64,000 bases of DNA from Allodiplogaster sudhausi (lineage: Eukaryota; Nematoda; Chromadorea; Rhabditida; Diplogasteridae), in assembly GCA_945643635.1 (NCBI GenBank), contig CALZFC010000089.1, forward strand, positions 1-64,000, written 5' to 3'. Numbering within the stretch: position 1 is the first letter of the stretch; each line of letters begins with the position of its first letter. Positions 50,193 through 62,914 of this stretch are shown in pieces. The position numbers and the translations under genes were made by a program. Under the pieces are notes generated by a model. It searched no databases, was not told the DNA's origin, and worked only from the letters and a program-made list of their open reading frames with translations.

Positions 50193-53100
50193 CTGCAAAG
50201 GAGAGGCTGTGGTTATCTGTGGAAAGAAGTTGGAGAGAGACACAGCTAAAGAGATTGCGAAAGACAACAGAAAGAAAGGAGTATCCAAGTTTGAAAGGGA
50301 AAATTATTGATAAAGATATCAGAATGAGAAGGGAAGAAATGAAGGAAGAAAGTGGCAAACCTGATTCCGTTCAATGCCCTCGAGCCTCTGCTCAATCTCT
50401 CCGACATTCTCTTTAATGCCCTTCTCACGAGCAGAAATATCGACGACGCCAGCGAGAATGCGCTCGGAACTACAAATAAGAGCCGTTCCACAACTGTACA
50501 ACAATTACTCTCTCTCTCTCTCGACTGACGTTTCCGCAGTTCTTTGTATGCGTTCATCGCTGGAAGTCTCTCGCCTGCGTTCCTTTTCGCGTGCCAAGTC
50601 TTCCATGCACTCCTGCAGAGTTGTTACGTTAAAATGAAACATAACACTTCAAAATGGAAAGTATCAAAGAATCATTTGCCAACCTCCTCAAAGTCGTGCA
50701 ATTTCTCGACTTGTTCAGGCGGCAGGAATAACTCTACAAAATAGAAATAAATATCTGCGTTGAAATGATTGTTATCCGCATGTATACAGACAAATTTGGT
50801 GTACCGAAAACAAAACGATGGCTGAGAGAGGGGAAGACTGACTTAAGGAGAAGTCGAACATGCTTCGGCCGTCCCTTGAATAAACATCCGACTTCTGCCG
50901 ACTGCACTTCCATTTCGAATACTTGACAATCTGGCAATGGGAACACGGACGGTTTATAATGCAATTTCGGACTGATGATAGGCATTGGGAATGCTCGGTG
51001 TCTTCTAACAAGGGAATGGTCTCGGCTTCCCCCGAGGTTATGAAATGAGTTATATACCATTCGAAAGCTCTCGTCGAGGAGATAACGAAAATGATAATTA
51101 AAATCTCCAAACTAATTTTACTTATCGATCGGATTTTCGAAAAATGGTGGCGTCGATGAATTGACGATTTCGCCTTTAATTCTTAAATCAGGCGTTTGCC
51201 AGTGTTTAAATAGGTCTAGATTTTGCCAGGGGTCCCCCCTCCCGAAAAATGTTGGAAAATTTTGGTACCGAATTTATTTTTTTGGAAAATTTTCGTACAA
51301 AGTGGACGAATTTCGAGGGGGGCAAGGGTCCATTCGAAAGAGGAGGAAAAGATCTACAAAACAACTATAGGCTTTCCTGTAATTCCCTTTGAGAAGCTCA
51401 GTAAGAGATGGGTCCAGGCCGCCAGCCTTAGACTGACACGACCATGTTAAGGTCAACGCGCTTCACGCGTTCGTTCTCAGCGTAGAGAACGAATTTCGGA
51501 AACGGCAAGGGTCCATTCGAAAGTAGAAAGACAGAGCTACATTCTAACCATAGGATTCCCCCAGATTCCTTTCCACGAGCTCAGGCTGATATAATATATC
51601 AATTATTATTTTTCATGTTAAAAACGGCTTGACAATGAGTGATTAGAGTCCTAAAATTCAAAAATCGGCTTAAAAAAATTTCTTTGGCTCCATACAAAAC
51701 AGGGATTTCTTCACCAAAGGGGGACTCTGGTGAAAAATGGCCTAAAAAAAATTTTGCTCCAAAAATGATCAGAAAGTGTGTTAATAGGCTTTACATAGCT
51801 TAATAACACGAACATATCAATTTTAAAGTCGAAAAAGCTAGTGATAATCGAGAAAATGTTAATTTTAGGCTATTTTTTCGGGTTTTCGGAAAAAATAAAA
51901 TTCGTTTGGAGATTTTAATTATCATTTTCGTTATCTCCTCGACGAGAGCTTTCGAATGGTATATAACTTATTTCATAACCGCGGGGGAAGCTGAGACCAT
52001 TCCCTTGTAAGATAAGTGACACATACAGAATGACATAAACCATCGCTTCGTTTTAATCAAGTTGTACAAGTATTAGTTATTCTTTCACTGTACTAGACTA
52101 ATGAACCAAAAGAAAATATTGAATGACTGTGCTTACAGCTTCACTTACAAACCAGACGTGGCAGAAGATAGTAAAGGGAGGAGGCAAGAATGGGATGCTC
52201 TCGTATTCCATCACCTGAAAAGATGGCTTTCTCCTCGATATATCCTTTCTCCATCCCTTTCCCTCATCCAGTCCATACGCCTTTTTTTTACTCACAATAG
52301 AAGTTTTGGCAATTTACCTTAATAGTGTTTCACATTTTAAATAAAATAAAAAATATATAAAAAGAAACTCTACAGTGTAATATCTGGAGCTAGTCTTCCT
52401 GCTTGAATAATTTTACCTGATGGTACCGTTGAAAGAGCCATATCTGTTGCGAGACTTCGTCCGTAGCATCAAATATATTGCTGAAAGCAGGTCGGATATC
52501 TCCATCAGCACACTCCAAGAATTCCAAGAAAATGGTACAAACTTGAAGATGGCAATGAGCATGGAGATGAGAAGAATGTTGGCCACGAGAAGGAAGACAG
52601 TCATGAGAACGGGAGGGATCCAGTAGCCAGGAACGCAAGTGGGACCAAGAGTCCCGTTGTTTACCATCGACAGAGGGATGTTGTCCTCCAGGTGCTGGTC
52701 CCAGGCTGAAGAAGTGTTTTTATCTCTTCTAGTATGAAATGTATCCGCCAGACAAAGAGAAGAGCAAGAGATAAATGGCATTGGCCAACTGACCTTCATC
52801 TCCACAAGTGTCGATTTCATCAGCGTACACCTCTCCGTAGAGCATGAAGTACGGCTTGTAGAAGACGTTGCGAACCTTGAATTAGCTGGTAAATACCGTA
52901 TAACCTTGCCGTAGCTAACCAAGAGCCAGTGCCAGTCTTCGTTGGGGAAAGTGATGGATTGGCGGGCGAGACCGAAGGCCAGCAGAGACACGATTAACAT
53001 CACGATTATGTATGTCATGTTAAGCACCTCAATTATATTTGTAGACCTCTTCGTGGACTCAAGAATAAATGTAACTGTTGAATCATCAGAAAGTGCAAAG

Positions 53101-53291
53101 TTAAAAATAGATTTTGGACTAACCATTTTTCCTGCCATTGTTATGTAGGGTCCAAGGCGAGGATGCACACTCATGTAGTCGAGCAGCTTCATCGTCCACA
53201 GGACTGAGTCGCAGGCTAGCACCACCCGGCCGTGGGCACGCATTCTTAAGCACCGATCAGACAATGAGCACGAGAACAGAGATAGAGAGGG

Positions 53292-53335
<44 letters not shown>

Positions 53336-53359
53336 GAAAGAAACGAGAAAGAGAACGAT

Positions 53360-53404
<45 letters not shown>

Positions 53405-55447
53405 GGATAAAAGAGAATGGCGAAAGAAAAACATAATGTATAAATTCGAACCCCGTAGATCGCATGACAAATCCGATGATGAAGACGATGATAGCCAGCA
53501 TGGTGATGGTATTCCAATAATTGCAGAAGAAGTATTTCGCCTTCTCTCGCAATGGCGTCATTTCGGACATCAGAAACTGTAGAGAAATACATCTCTCTTT
53601 CTCAGTTACTCACAAGCAGAAGAGAGAAGTGTCAGCAAAAGGAGGAAACAGCGGAAGGAAATGTAGAAAGAGTGAAGGAGAGGGATCAATTTAGAAGTGA
53701 CGAAGATGGTTCTCCCAACCTTGCGCGAGTGCTCAATGCCATATGCCACAACGTATGCCAGCAGAGCCCACTCAACCGGTGTTGGCACTTCGGGGGTGCG
53801 AATGAGCAGGACGTACGTGAAGAAAGACAGGAAGATGATGAAGGACAGCGTCCACGACCTGCACAATCTCGTAATTATTTAATTCATAAAATATTTTCAA
53901 AACTTTCCTTTTCTGAATAAAAAGCTAACCAGAAAGTGGTAACTGGTGCTGAGTAGAACTCGTAAAGCCTCCGTCGTATCTTTATTTTCTTCTGAAATAA
54001 AATGAACATTAGATCAACATTCACAATACTGAGATCAAGAAAGCTAGAGAATCCAAAGATAGTAAAAGTAAAGTGTAATAGAGAATGACCATGCGAGGTA
54101 GATTGGCGCCGAGTTGGTTGAAGCCGGCTTCTTTCTCCTTCTGCTCGGCCGCTGCCCTCTGCCGCGCACGCTTCGCGTACTCCTCCAAATAACATATTTC
54201 AACTCATTTTCATTTACTCAGAGAAGCCAGATATAATGAGCTAAGGTTTATAGAGAACAAAATGATGCCAAACAATTCAAGTACATACGATAAACATTCA
54301 TCCTCACACACCTTCTCCTTCTCAGCATCAATATTTGGCGAGTGAAAATCACCTGCAAATTTCAGAAAGATATACCCGGTGTTGGTCAATTAATCGGAAA
54401 CTAATTTAATTGAGGGTATAATAAAAACAGTAAAATGTAATTCCTGTTCGACCAACTTTTCGAACCCATTGCGCTTGTTTGTCCAGACATTGCAATGCAT
54501 CCATTCGGCTTCCATCGACTTGAAGGGACAGTCAGAGCATCGTCGAAGGGTGACACTGCAAGATCAATTCATTATTTTTATTAGCCAGCACCTCATAAAA
54601 TAGTTTCTAGAAGTTTCGTGATTCAGCGTTTCCATCGACAAGAGATCATTCATTCTCTCAGATTCGTCCATTAGCATGATTGGAGAAGCTTTTGGGTGGA
54701 TTACGGAAGTTGCGTCTAATCGGTCTGGCACTCTCTTCTATCAAAACATGTCTGTAAGCCCCGCTAGTCAGAGATCTCCCTGTCATAAGCTCATCCGTCG
54801 TATGAGCTGCTTATAAAAGCGCCCATCTTGCCTGGCGGCTTCCCTCATCTCATCTCCCACAAACTTCTCTCCCACGATGAACTCTGCTCTTACTGTAGCC
54901 GCGCTCCTGCTTGCAAGTTAGCCTTTTTCTATCTTTACCTTCTATGCCCATGGAAAATGAACATTTAATGAGTTCAATGGTTTAGCCGCACTACTAGCAG
55001 TCGCCAATCAACCCCCACAGCCAGCTCCCGAATCTCCAGAAGTCGTGCCCAGTTCGTGATTGAATCAATATTGCATTTAAAAAAAACTTCAACAAGTAAT
55101 GTTCACCAGCTTTCTGTTACTAATGAGCGGGAGAGAATACCAAGTAGTTCAAGGCACACACCAACCTGCGCCCGCCCGTCGCCAGGCTCCAGAGATGCAG
55201 CATGATGACAAGGGTATGCTCACTTCTCTCTTTTTATTATATAAAGTGGCTAATTGCACACATTTTCAATGAAGACAACTAAACATTCCAGATAAGACAA
55301 GAGCTCGTCGCACTCCGCCAGAGGAGACCATCTTGGCGGCGGCACCACAAGAGGACCCTCATCAGCATGAAGGTTTGGATTGAAAGGAACTGAGATTATC
55401 ACGGACGAGGAAGCGACGAGAGAGGGAGAAAGAGAGAGAGAAAGAGA

Positions 55448-55491
<44 letters not shown>

Positions 55492-58400
55492 TAGAGAGAA
55501 AAGGCTACGTAAGAAGGATAGAACGATAGAGGCAGCATAGAGCACGACAGGCATTCCCATGTGTCTGATTTTTCTTTTTTCAGGAGCGAAGAAGACCGAA
55601 AAGCGCCAGCACCCCGACTCGGAACCACCGGCAGGCTCGAAGGCTCTTTCAGGCTCGTGTCTGTGCTACCAGAATACACCACTTTGTAAGCCCTGTTAAC
55701 AAACTATTCCCATTTCAGGCGAACACGAAGGAGGCGAGGGCCACGGCGAAGAGCACAAGCCAAAGTCCGACTAATCAACGCCCCCCACTCCCTTTATTAT
55801 TCCCATTCCGTTTCTACTGCCTTGCTAGTGTCCGTCTCAATTATCATATCAGGAATAAACATTATCTAGAATGCCGGCGCGGCAGAAGCAGACAGAGGCA
55901 GGAAGTGATCACGCTTCTGAATCACCCAGTTGACAATAAAGAGGAAAAGGAGCGACACTTAGACGGGGGGTGCGAATGGTTGTAAACCAAGCAATTGGTC
56001 GTCAATAGCAGAGAAGGACAATGCATAAAAGGGCCCCTGGCCAAGTCAAGGAAGCGCTCAGATCTAAACGACAACGCCAATCGACTCGTCATGCGCTTCC
56101 TTGCCCTTCTCCTGGTCTTCAGCCTCGGTTTGAAAATAATCTTCAATATTTTCATACCACATAATTATATTAATCGTTTTTTACAACTATTTTAAAGCTC
56201 TTACGGCCGTGGTCGCTGAGGAACCACACATCGTAGCTGTGGAACACAACATCCAGCGCCCCCAGGCTCGCGTTGTCGAAGGTAATATAAATGAGTTGGC
56301 CCAGAAATGCAATGCCCTCTACAAATCAATTATGGAAACTGTGTACTTTTAGTCGCGCCGCCAGAAGGAACTCCCAAGCACCATGGCAAGGCAACTAAGG
56401 CACCTCCAGCAAAGGGAAGTCCTGGCAAGGCATAAGGAAAGCGGTTCGAAGGATAGAACGTAGAAGCAAACGATCAACTTTGCTCACTCTCGTTCTGTTA
56501 TGAGACTTTAAATTGAATATAATGGCCAACAATGTTGTGCAGATATGAATGAGTAAAGAGACCAGCTCTGGTTGTCTTGGTTGTGCCCGCTTCCACACTC
56601 GCGATTCCCATTCCATCCTCGACTGTCGTGTTCTTGTGCTTGCCTCGTCGGCGACTGTTGAATAGCTAAAAAGCACAAAATATGAAGAATTTAAATTGCC
56701 TTTACGATTAATATTCACAAGGCAGGTAAAAGGACGTCAATTCAGTCTGGTAATTTAAAGAAGCAGAGCAAACCGAAGCAAAGTTGAGTGACTGGAGACT
56801 GCCGTGAGAAGGGCGCCGTCTGCCATCCTGAAGACATTAAAATAATAAATAAGTAGATCCTGATGCTGAATACTTAACAACCAAGTAAAATAGCCTTCCT
56901 TGTTCTACACGTTCTCTATTCTACTTCTAGCTCTAATGGTTAAATAATACTTATTCCATACTAGATTCAAACTCAGAGGTGTTATTCTCCACGCCATAAC
57001 AAAAATCACATGAACATCAATAAATAAGAACTGAACCAAATTCGACTCGGCCACTGACTGAAATTGATATGAATCAGAATATTATAAAGACATAGCGGCG
57101 CTACATCGTTTGAGAACCGCCCGATGAGAACGTAACGTATGAGAACATTGGTCGGTCATTTGAGAACCGAGCGCAAACTGAATCTGCCGTATGAGAACCG
57201 AGCGTGGACATTATTTTCTTGCATACGCCGGATGAGAACCGAGCGTAGAGCGAATGTTCCACATGAGAACCGAGCGTAGAACGAATGTTCCACATGAGAA
57301 CCGAGCGTAGAGCGAATGCCCCGGATGAGAACCGAGCGGGAAATATTATGTTTGGGTCTGTCCCGGATGAGAACCGAGCGGGAAAATGTCATTTTGGGTT
57401 TGGCGTGGATGAGAACCTAGGGGTAAAATGTCATTTTGGGTTTGGTCCGGATGAGAACCTAATGGGAAATCTTATTTTTGGGTCTGTCCCGGATGAGAAC
57501 CGAGCGGGAAAATGTCATTTTGGGTTTGGCCTGGATGAGAACCTAGGGGTAAAATGTCATTTTGGGTTTGGTCCGGATGAGAACCTTGCGGGAAGATGTC
57601 GTCGTCAGCAGTGTGAGTGTATAATATAATACTCAGATTGTAATTCGTATTTTAATTTTGGGTACAGGGGAAAGTTGAATTGAAAATATCTGCACTATTC
57701 GCTGGCAGTACATTCAAAGTAAACAAAGTACTTCTTCTGTCTATATATATATATATATAGACCCTCATTTAACGCGTGAATAAAGTTCTTCTCCTTGTCT
57801 TTTGTGGTTCGTCACTGGTTGTTCCTGCATCACGTCTACTTATCATCAATGTTTCTCGGATATCTACCCGCTGTTTGTCGATCCCTCTGTCCCAGTGAGA
57901 GTGTGACTAGAGTTAGGCGAAATTGACAGGTGAGTCCTGGAGGACTAGGGAGCGAGTGAGAGAGAGAGATTTGAGAGAGATGCGGCAGTGAGTTTGTTAC
58001 CGAGAGCGTCTAAATGTATGGCGCTCGTGTTAGACCCCACTTTGGTGATAGAGAATACCTTTAGTGGCGCTGACAAAAGATCACAACTATATAATTATTT
58101 GTTTCAGTGGTTGCCAAATTCTTATTGATGTCAATTATCAGAATATTTGTTTGAATGATAGATTCGGCCTTAGAAATAAAAACATATTTGAGGAAGAAAT
58201 TCTATATGAAGTGGATACATTCATTAACCAATCGTTTTTTTTCTGGTTTCCTATTGAATGGCAGCTTTATTGAATGCATAGTATCTGCGTTTACCAAGTC
58301 CAACCCTTGTATAGATTATGCCTCGTGGAAAGCCATCGGAGGTGTATGCTAAAGACGGAAGTCTTTATAACCGAAAGAAGAACATCTCATGTGATTTTCC

Positions 58401-61400
58401 TTATTACCTCAAGCCAAGCTTATGAAAAGGAACAGGAAACTCCATCCTTTCAGTTTATGTTCATTTTTTTTCTGTGCACTTAGAAATGGTTTATGTTCCT
58501 GTAAGTGAAGATATGGAATGTAGCGGCGTTCATGTTTTACTGTTGTTTGTGTGCATAGAGAAGCTAGAAGGGAGAAACATGATTTGTAGTCCAAACAGAG
58601 ACGCAAAGTGATATAGAGAATGTTTCGAACTAGCAATTTGCGGATCGTGTTTCAGTGTTTATGGGGTCGACAATTCTTAGAGTTGTGAGATAAAAAAAGA
58701 AGTGTATCGCATAACAAAGAATCATTTGAATCTCTTACGAACAAAGTCGAAATAATAAAGAGTCGCACGAGTATTATGGATTATAGTCTGAGTATTATAT
58801 TATACACTCACACTGCTGATGACGACATCTTCCCGCAAGGTTCTCATCCGGACCAAACCCAAAATGACATTTTACCCCTAGGTTCTCATCTGGGCCAAAT
58901 ATAAAATGACATCTTCCGGCTAGGTTCTCATCCGGGACAGACCCAAAATGACATTTTACCCCTAGGTTCTCATCCACGCCAAACCCAAAATGACATTTTC
59001 ACGCTCGGTTCTCATCCGGGCCAAACCCAAAATGACATTTTACCCCTAGGTTCTCATCTGGGCCAAACATAAAATGACATCTTCCGGCTAGGTTCTCATC
59101 CGGGACAGACCCAAAATAACATTTTACCCCTAGGTTCTCATCCACGCCAAACCCAAAATGACATTTTCCCGCTCGGTTCTCATCCGGGACAGACCCAAAC
59201 ATAATATTTCCCGCTCGGTTCTCATCCGAGGCATTCGCTCTACGCTCGGTTCTCATGTGGAACATTCGTTCTACGCTCGGTTCTCATGTGGAACATTCGC
59301 TCCACGCTCGGTTCTCATCCGGCGTATGCAAGAAAATAATGTCTACGCTCGGTTCTCATACGGCAGATTCAGTTGGCGCTCGGTTCTCAAATGACCGACC
59401 AATGTTCTCATACGTTACGTTCTCATCGGCCGGTTCTCAAACGATGTAGCGCCGACATAGCACAACATATGTATTTGTTTTTAAACAAACATTTTCATTA
59501 TCAGAGTCAGATTCGGAGGTGGACGACGAGTCGGAGCTGGAACTGGAAGAACTTGAAGAAGAGGAAGAAGATGAGGACGAAGACGAAGATCCTTCAAAGG
59601 AAAGCAAGTCTATTCGAACTATTCTACTCTTTCATGCTACAATAACTTCATTTACGAAGTTGAGATACATTTGATCAAATGATTTATCAGAAGTATCACG
59701 AACAGTTCAGGAAAGTTTATTCAGAAGAGGGGAAAATTTTTTAAGCCGCTCTTAGAAGTATGACGAACTGTTACAATATTGGAAAGGTTCTTGATGCCCA
59801 ACCTTCTGCGATGTCATGTTCGTGCTCGGAGAGAGTCTGAGGCTGCAGCATCAGCTCTTCTCTCGATTTGAACTCCAGAGCCAGGATGGAAGGAGGGAAG
59901 AGGAGACCAGCGAGAACTTTGATGTTCGAATGACTGAAAGCGTTCAGATAGTACTTTTTAGAAGAAAAAAAAAGAATAAGGACAATGTACTAAATCAATA
60001 AAAATCAATAGTAAATCCCGAAAAATAGGTCAGACAAAAGAACAGTACCTTCGAATTCTCATACCGCCATGCCATAGATCGGCCAGAAGAATTTGGCAGC
60101 TGAAAAATAAATCTCATTACCTTTCTCCCTCACAAGGGAATGGTCTATCCATAGGGTGGCGGATTGTAACGAAATGTGGTTTTCCTGAAAGCTGCAGTCC
60201 TAAAATATTTGAAAAAGTGAAAATATTTTGCCCAATCGATCTCAAAACCCAGAAACAAATCGATAAAAATCTACCTCCCGGTAAGGCAAACATTATCTGC
60301 AGTTCCAACTGGAACCTTTTCAAGCAGCTGCGTAGCCTAGTGGTTAACGTGGTTGGGCACGTTTTGCAAGGCTCGGGTTCGAATCCCAATTCGGGCAAAA
60401 TTTTTGCAATGATTTGGTTTATAAAGTAGGACTGTGTAACAGTGAAAAAAAATTGGAATCGAAATTTTTTTTATGTACCAATGAGAGATGAGTGTATGGG
60501 AAGAAGCAGAATATTTATTTGTCTAGATGCATATTGTGGTACCGTTGTACTATTCCCAGCCCACAGATCAAATTTTTTTGAATATTTTTTTGGCTGAAAT
60601 CAAACCTATGGGATTTAAAATACGGTGAACACCAATATCATAATAATTTCTTACCATGACCATTTACACGTAGTATGAAACAAAAAGAGGGGTAAACTTA
60701 CCGTAACTCGGGAACATTACTTCATGGTAAGAAATGTATATGATTTGCTCATCGGGTGTTAAACGATACTCTCTTTTATTTGTTTTTCTCTCTGTCCCTT
60801 AAAGGAGCTAGAAAGTTGCTAACTCCTAACACGAAAAGCCTGCTGTTTCATTCGTCCTCTACCCTCTCCTACGCCGCCGTCGATTCGGCCGCGGACCGCA
60901 CCCTTGAACCGAGCCATTCGACGGATTCGACAAAAAGAACAGAGTAGAGATGACAGCAGTGAACGACCGGCACACTCTCGTGTCCAATCTCCAGTACTCG
61001 AAGACGGAAGTTCTCCGCCCTCTCCTTCGATCTCTCTCCGGTGCACTCTTGTTGTCGACATATGTCGCCGCCATCCGCCCACTCGCCCAGCTAGCTCCTC
61101 ACTTCATCAACCGCTGTAGATCCAGTTTTCGGATCAGAAGATGGAAGCCTCTCTCATGTAAAAGAATGTCGCTTTATTGCCACCATACCTATGCCCCGAA
61201 AATGAATTATGCATCCGAATATATAAAACATATTGGGATGCACAATTCATTTTCTATGTGATCATTTATTTTAATAGAAGGAATGTGCAGAGGTACATGA
61301 AATCACTTTTAACCTAAAAATTCTGATTTTAAAGGTAAATAGTTGAAGCATCTCTACGAATTTTGAAAATCGGGCTAAAAGGGCCTACGGAAATGGAACG

Positions 61401-61594
61401 GGCCGGGCCGGCCGAGACCTTGGGCCCGTGGGGCTGGGCCGGCCCAAAAATTTTTGGACCATTTACCATCTCTGATTGGTACATATAGATATTTAGATTG
61501 TAATTTTACTCATGGAATTTTTTCCTCGACTTGCGCGACGACACGGATCGCAATGAGGCTATTCTCTGCCTCTTTCACTCTCTCTTTCTCTTCC

Positions 61595-61632
<38 letters not shown>

Positions 61633-62799
61633 TTTCGATTTCTTTTCTCATGTCTTCTCTACTCTTTTTGAAGAACTCAATTTTTCGCAATAAAAATTTA
61701 ATTCATAAAAAAACTATATTGCACATTCCTTTGAGGGCCCCTGGGTCCGACCTCGGGTCGTTGGCCGAGGCCTGATATTTTCGGCATCCGGCCACCCTTT
61801 TGACCAGTGGGGACAGATAATCTAATCAATAGGATTTTAAAATAGAACTTTGTAACGGTAAAAAAATTTACATTCGCAATTTTTTATGTGCCAATGAGAG
61901 AATGTGCTTGATTAGGTTGTCTTTCCACATTATCGGTTAACACGCGAGTGGGATCCCGATGAGCAAATCTTCCGAAATTATTTTTTTCGGTGAAATTCAC
62001 AGTAGTGGTTTTCGGTACCTGGAAAATATTCATTTCTTATCATGGAGTCATTTTCCCGAGTTGCAGCAAGTTTACCCCTCTTTTCAGCGAACATAATTAA
62101 AAAATTTGATCTGTGGGCTGGGAATAGTACAACGGTACCACAATATGCATCTAGACAAATAAATGTTCTGCTTCTTCCCATACACTCTTCTCTCATTGGT
62201 ACATACAAAAATTTCGATTCCAATTTTTTTTCACTGTTACACAGTCCTACTTTATAAACCAAATCATTGCAAAAATTTTGCCCGAATTGGGATTCGAACC
62301 CGAGCCTTGCAAAATGTGCGCAACCGCGTTAACAACTAGGCTACGCAGCTGCTTGAAAAGGTTCCAGTTGGAACTGCGGACAATTTTTGCCTTACCATGA
62401 GGTAGATTTTTATCGATTTGTTTCTGGGTTCTGAGATCGATTGGGCAAAATATTTTCACTTTTTCAAATATTTTAGGACTGCAGCCTTCAGGAAAACCAC
62501 ATTTCGATGCAATCCGCCACCCTATGGATAGACCATTCCCTTGTCAGATTTTCGCAAAACTTTAATGTCAAAATAATGCTATCTAAATCACCCTCATTGT
62601 CTGAATCTCTCGCTCTCTCCTAGTCTGACCATGGATGAGCTAGGAACTGCTTGTTGTTGACGACAACGGCAAGCGATAGACATGTCTGCTTGCCCCAATT
62701 GCTTAGCTCGTAGGTTAGAAGTTGAAGAGTCTGCGCGTCGTCAGCGTGGTAGCAGTGGTCTAGCAGTTCCAGAGACAACTGACGGAACTCCCTGAAGAT

Positions 62800-62842
<43 letters not shown>

Positions 62843-62860
62843 AGAGAGAGAGATAGAGAG

Positions 62861-62914
<54 letters not shown>

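Larger units (their letters stand above)
57097..59453. mobile_element. 2,357-bp long-inverted-repeat (foldback-like) element with 8-bp target duplication
   Basis: The termini read GGCGCTACATCGTTTGAGAA inward on both ends. They are flanked by identical GACATAGC octamers at 57,089-57,096 and 59,454-59,461. The inverted repeats span about 57,097-57,640 and 58,787-59,453. They are built from short direct repeats around TGAGAACC, with GGGAAAATGTCATTTTGGGT blocks. The middle (57,640-58,787) is AT-rich with a short TA run. Small open frames there show no transposase I can recognise. An 8-bp duplication suits hAT, P or Merlin-type DNA transposons; the superfamily is undecided. Confidence 0.88.
60133..62543. 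mobile_element. 2,411-bp long-inverted-repeat element, TCA target duplication, related to the 51-kb element
   Basis: Both ends begin CAAGGGAATGGTCTATCCAT and are flanked by TCA (60,130-60,132 and 62,544-62,546). The first 14 terminal bases equal those of the element at 51,009. The inverted repeats are roughly 600 bp and imperfect. Each contains a tRNA-like segment and a further block (GAGGGGTAAACTT). The core at 60,780-61,150 is GC-rich and unlike the rest. A CT tract lies at 61,598-61,628. No transposase was recognised. The element fills most of the intron between TRPM exons at 60,099 and 62,630. Confidence 0.85.

Noticed and set aside
52413..53570. A single 385-codon exon
   Set aside because: It reads through several introns, including a CT tract translated as Ser/Leu; splice sites and TRPM homology divide it into separate exons.
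57285..57629. 114-codon frame with repeated [17 protein letters not shown] units
   Set aside because: It is a translation of the direct repeats in the left arm of the foldback-like element, mirrored in the right arm, with no sign of coding selection.
57738..57800. LTR-like end (TA run, AATAAAG) inside the foldback-like element
   Set aside because: No matching second LTR, primer-binding site or target duplication was seen.
58064..58483. Transposase remnant in the middle of the foldback-like element
   Set aside because: The short frames are AT-rich, overlap in different phases, and show no DDE or zinc-binding pattern I could identify.
59491..59591. Plus-strand acidic exon ([19 protein letters not shown])
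   Set aside because: The minus-strand Ser-rich reading fits TRPM splice phases on both sides; the plus-strand reading has no partner exons.
60326..60405. A functional tRNA gene
   Set aside because: The acceptor stem and part of the T stem do not pair, and it sits in the arms of a transposon.
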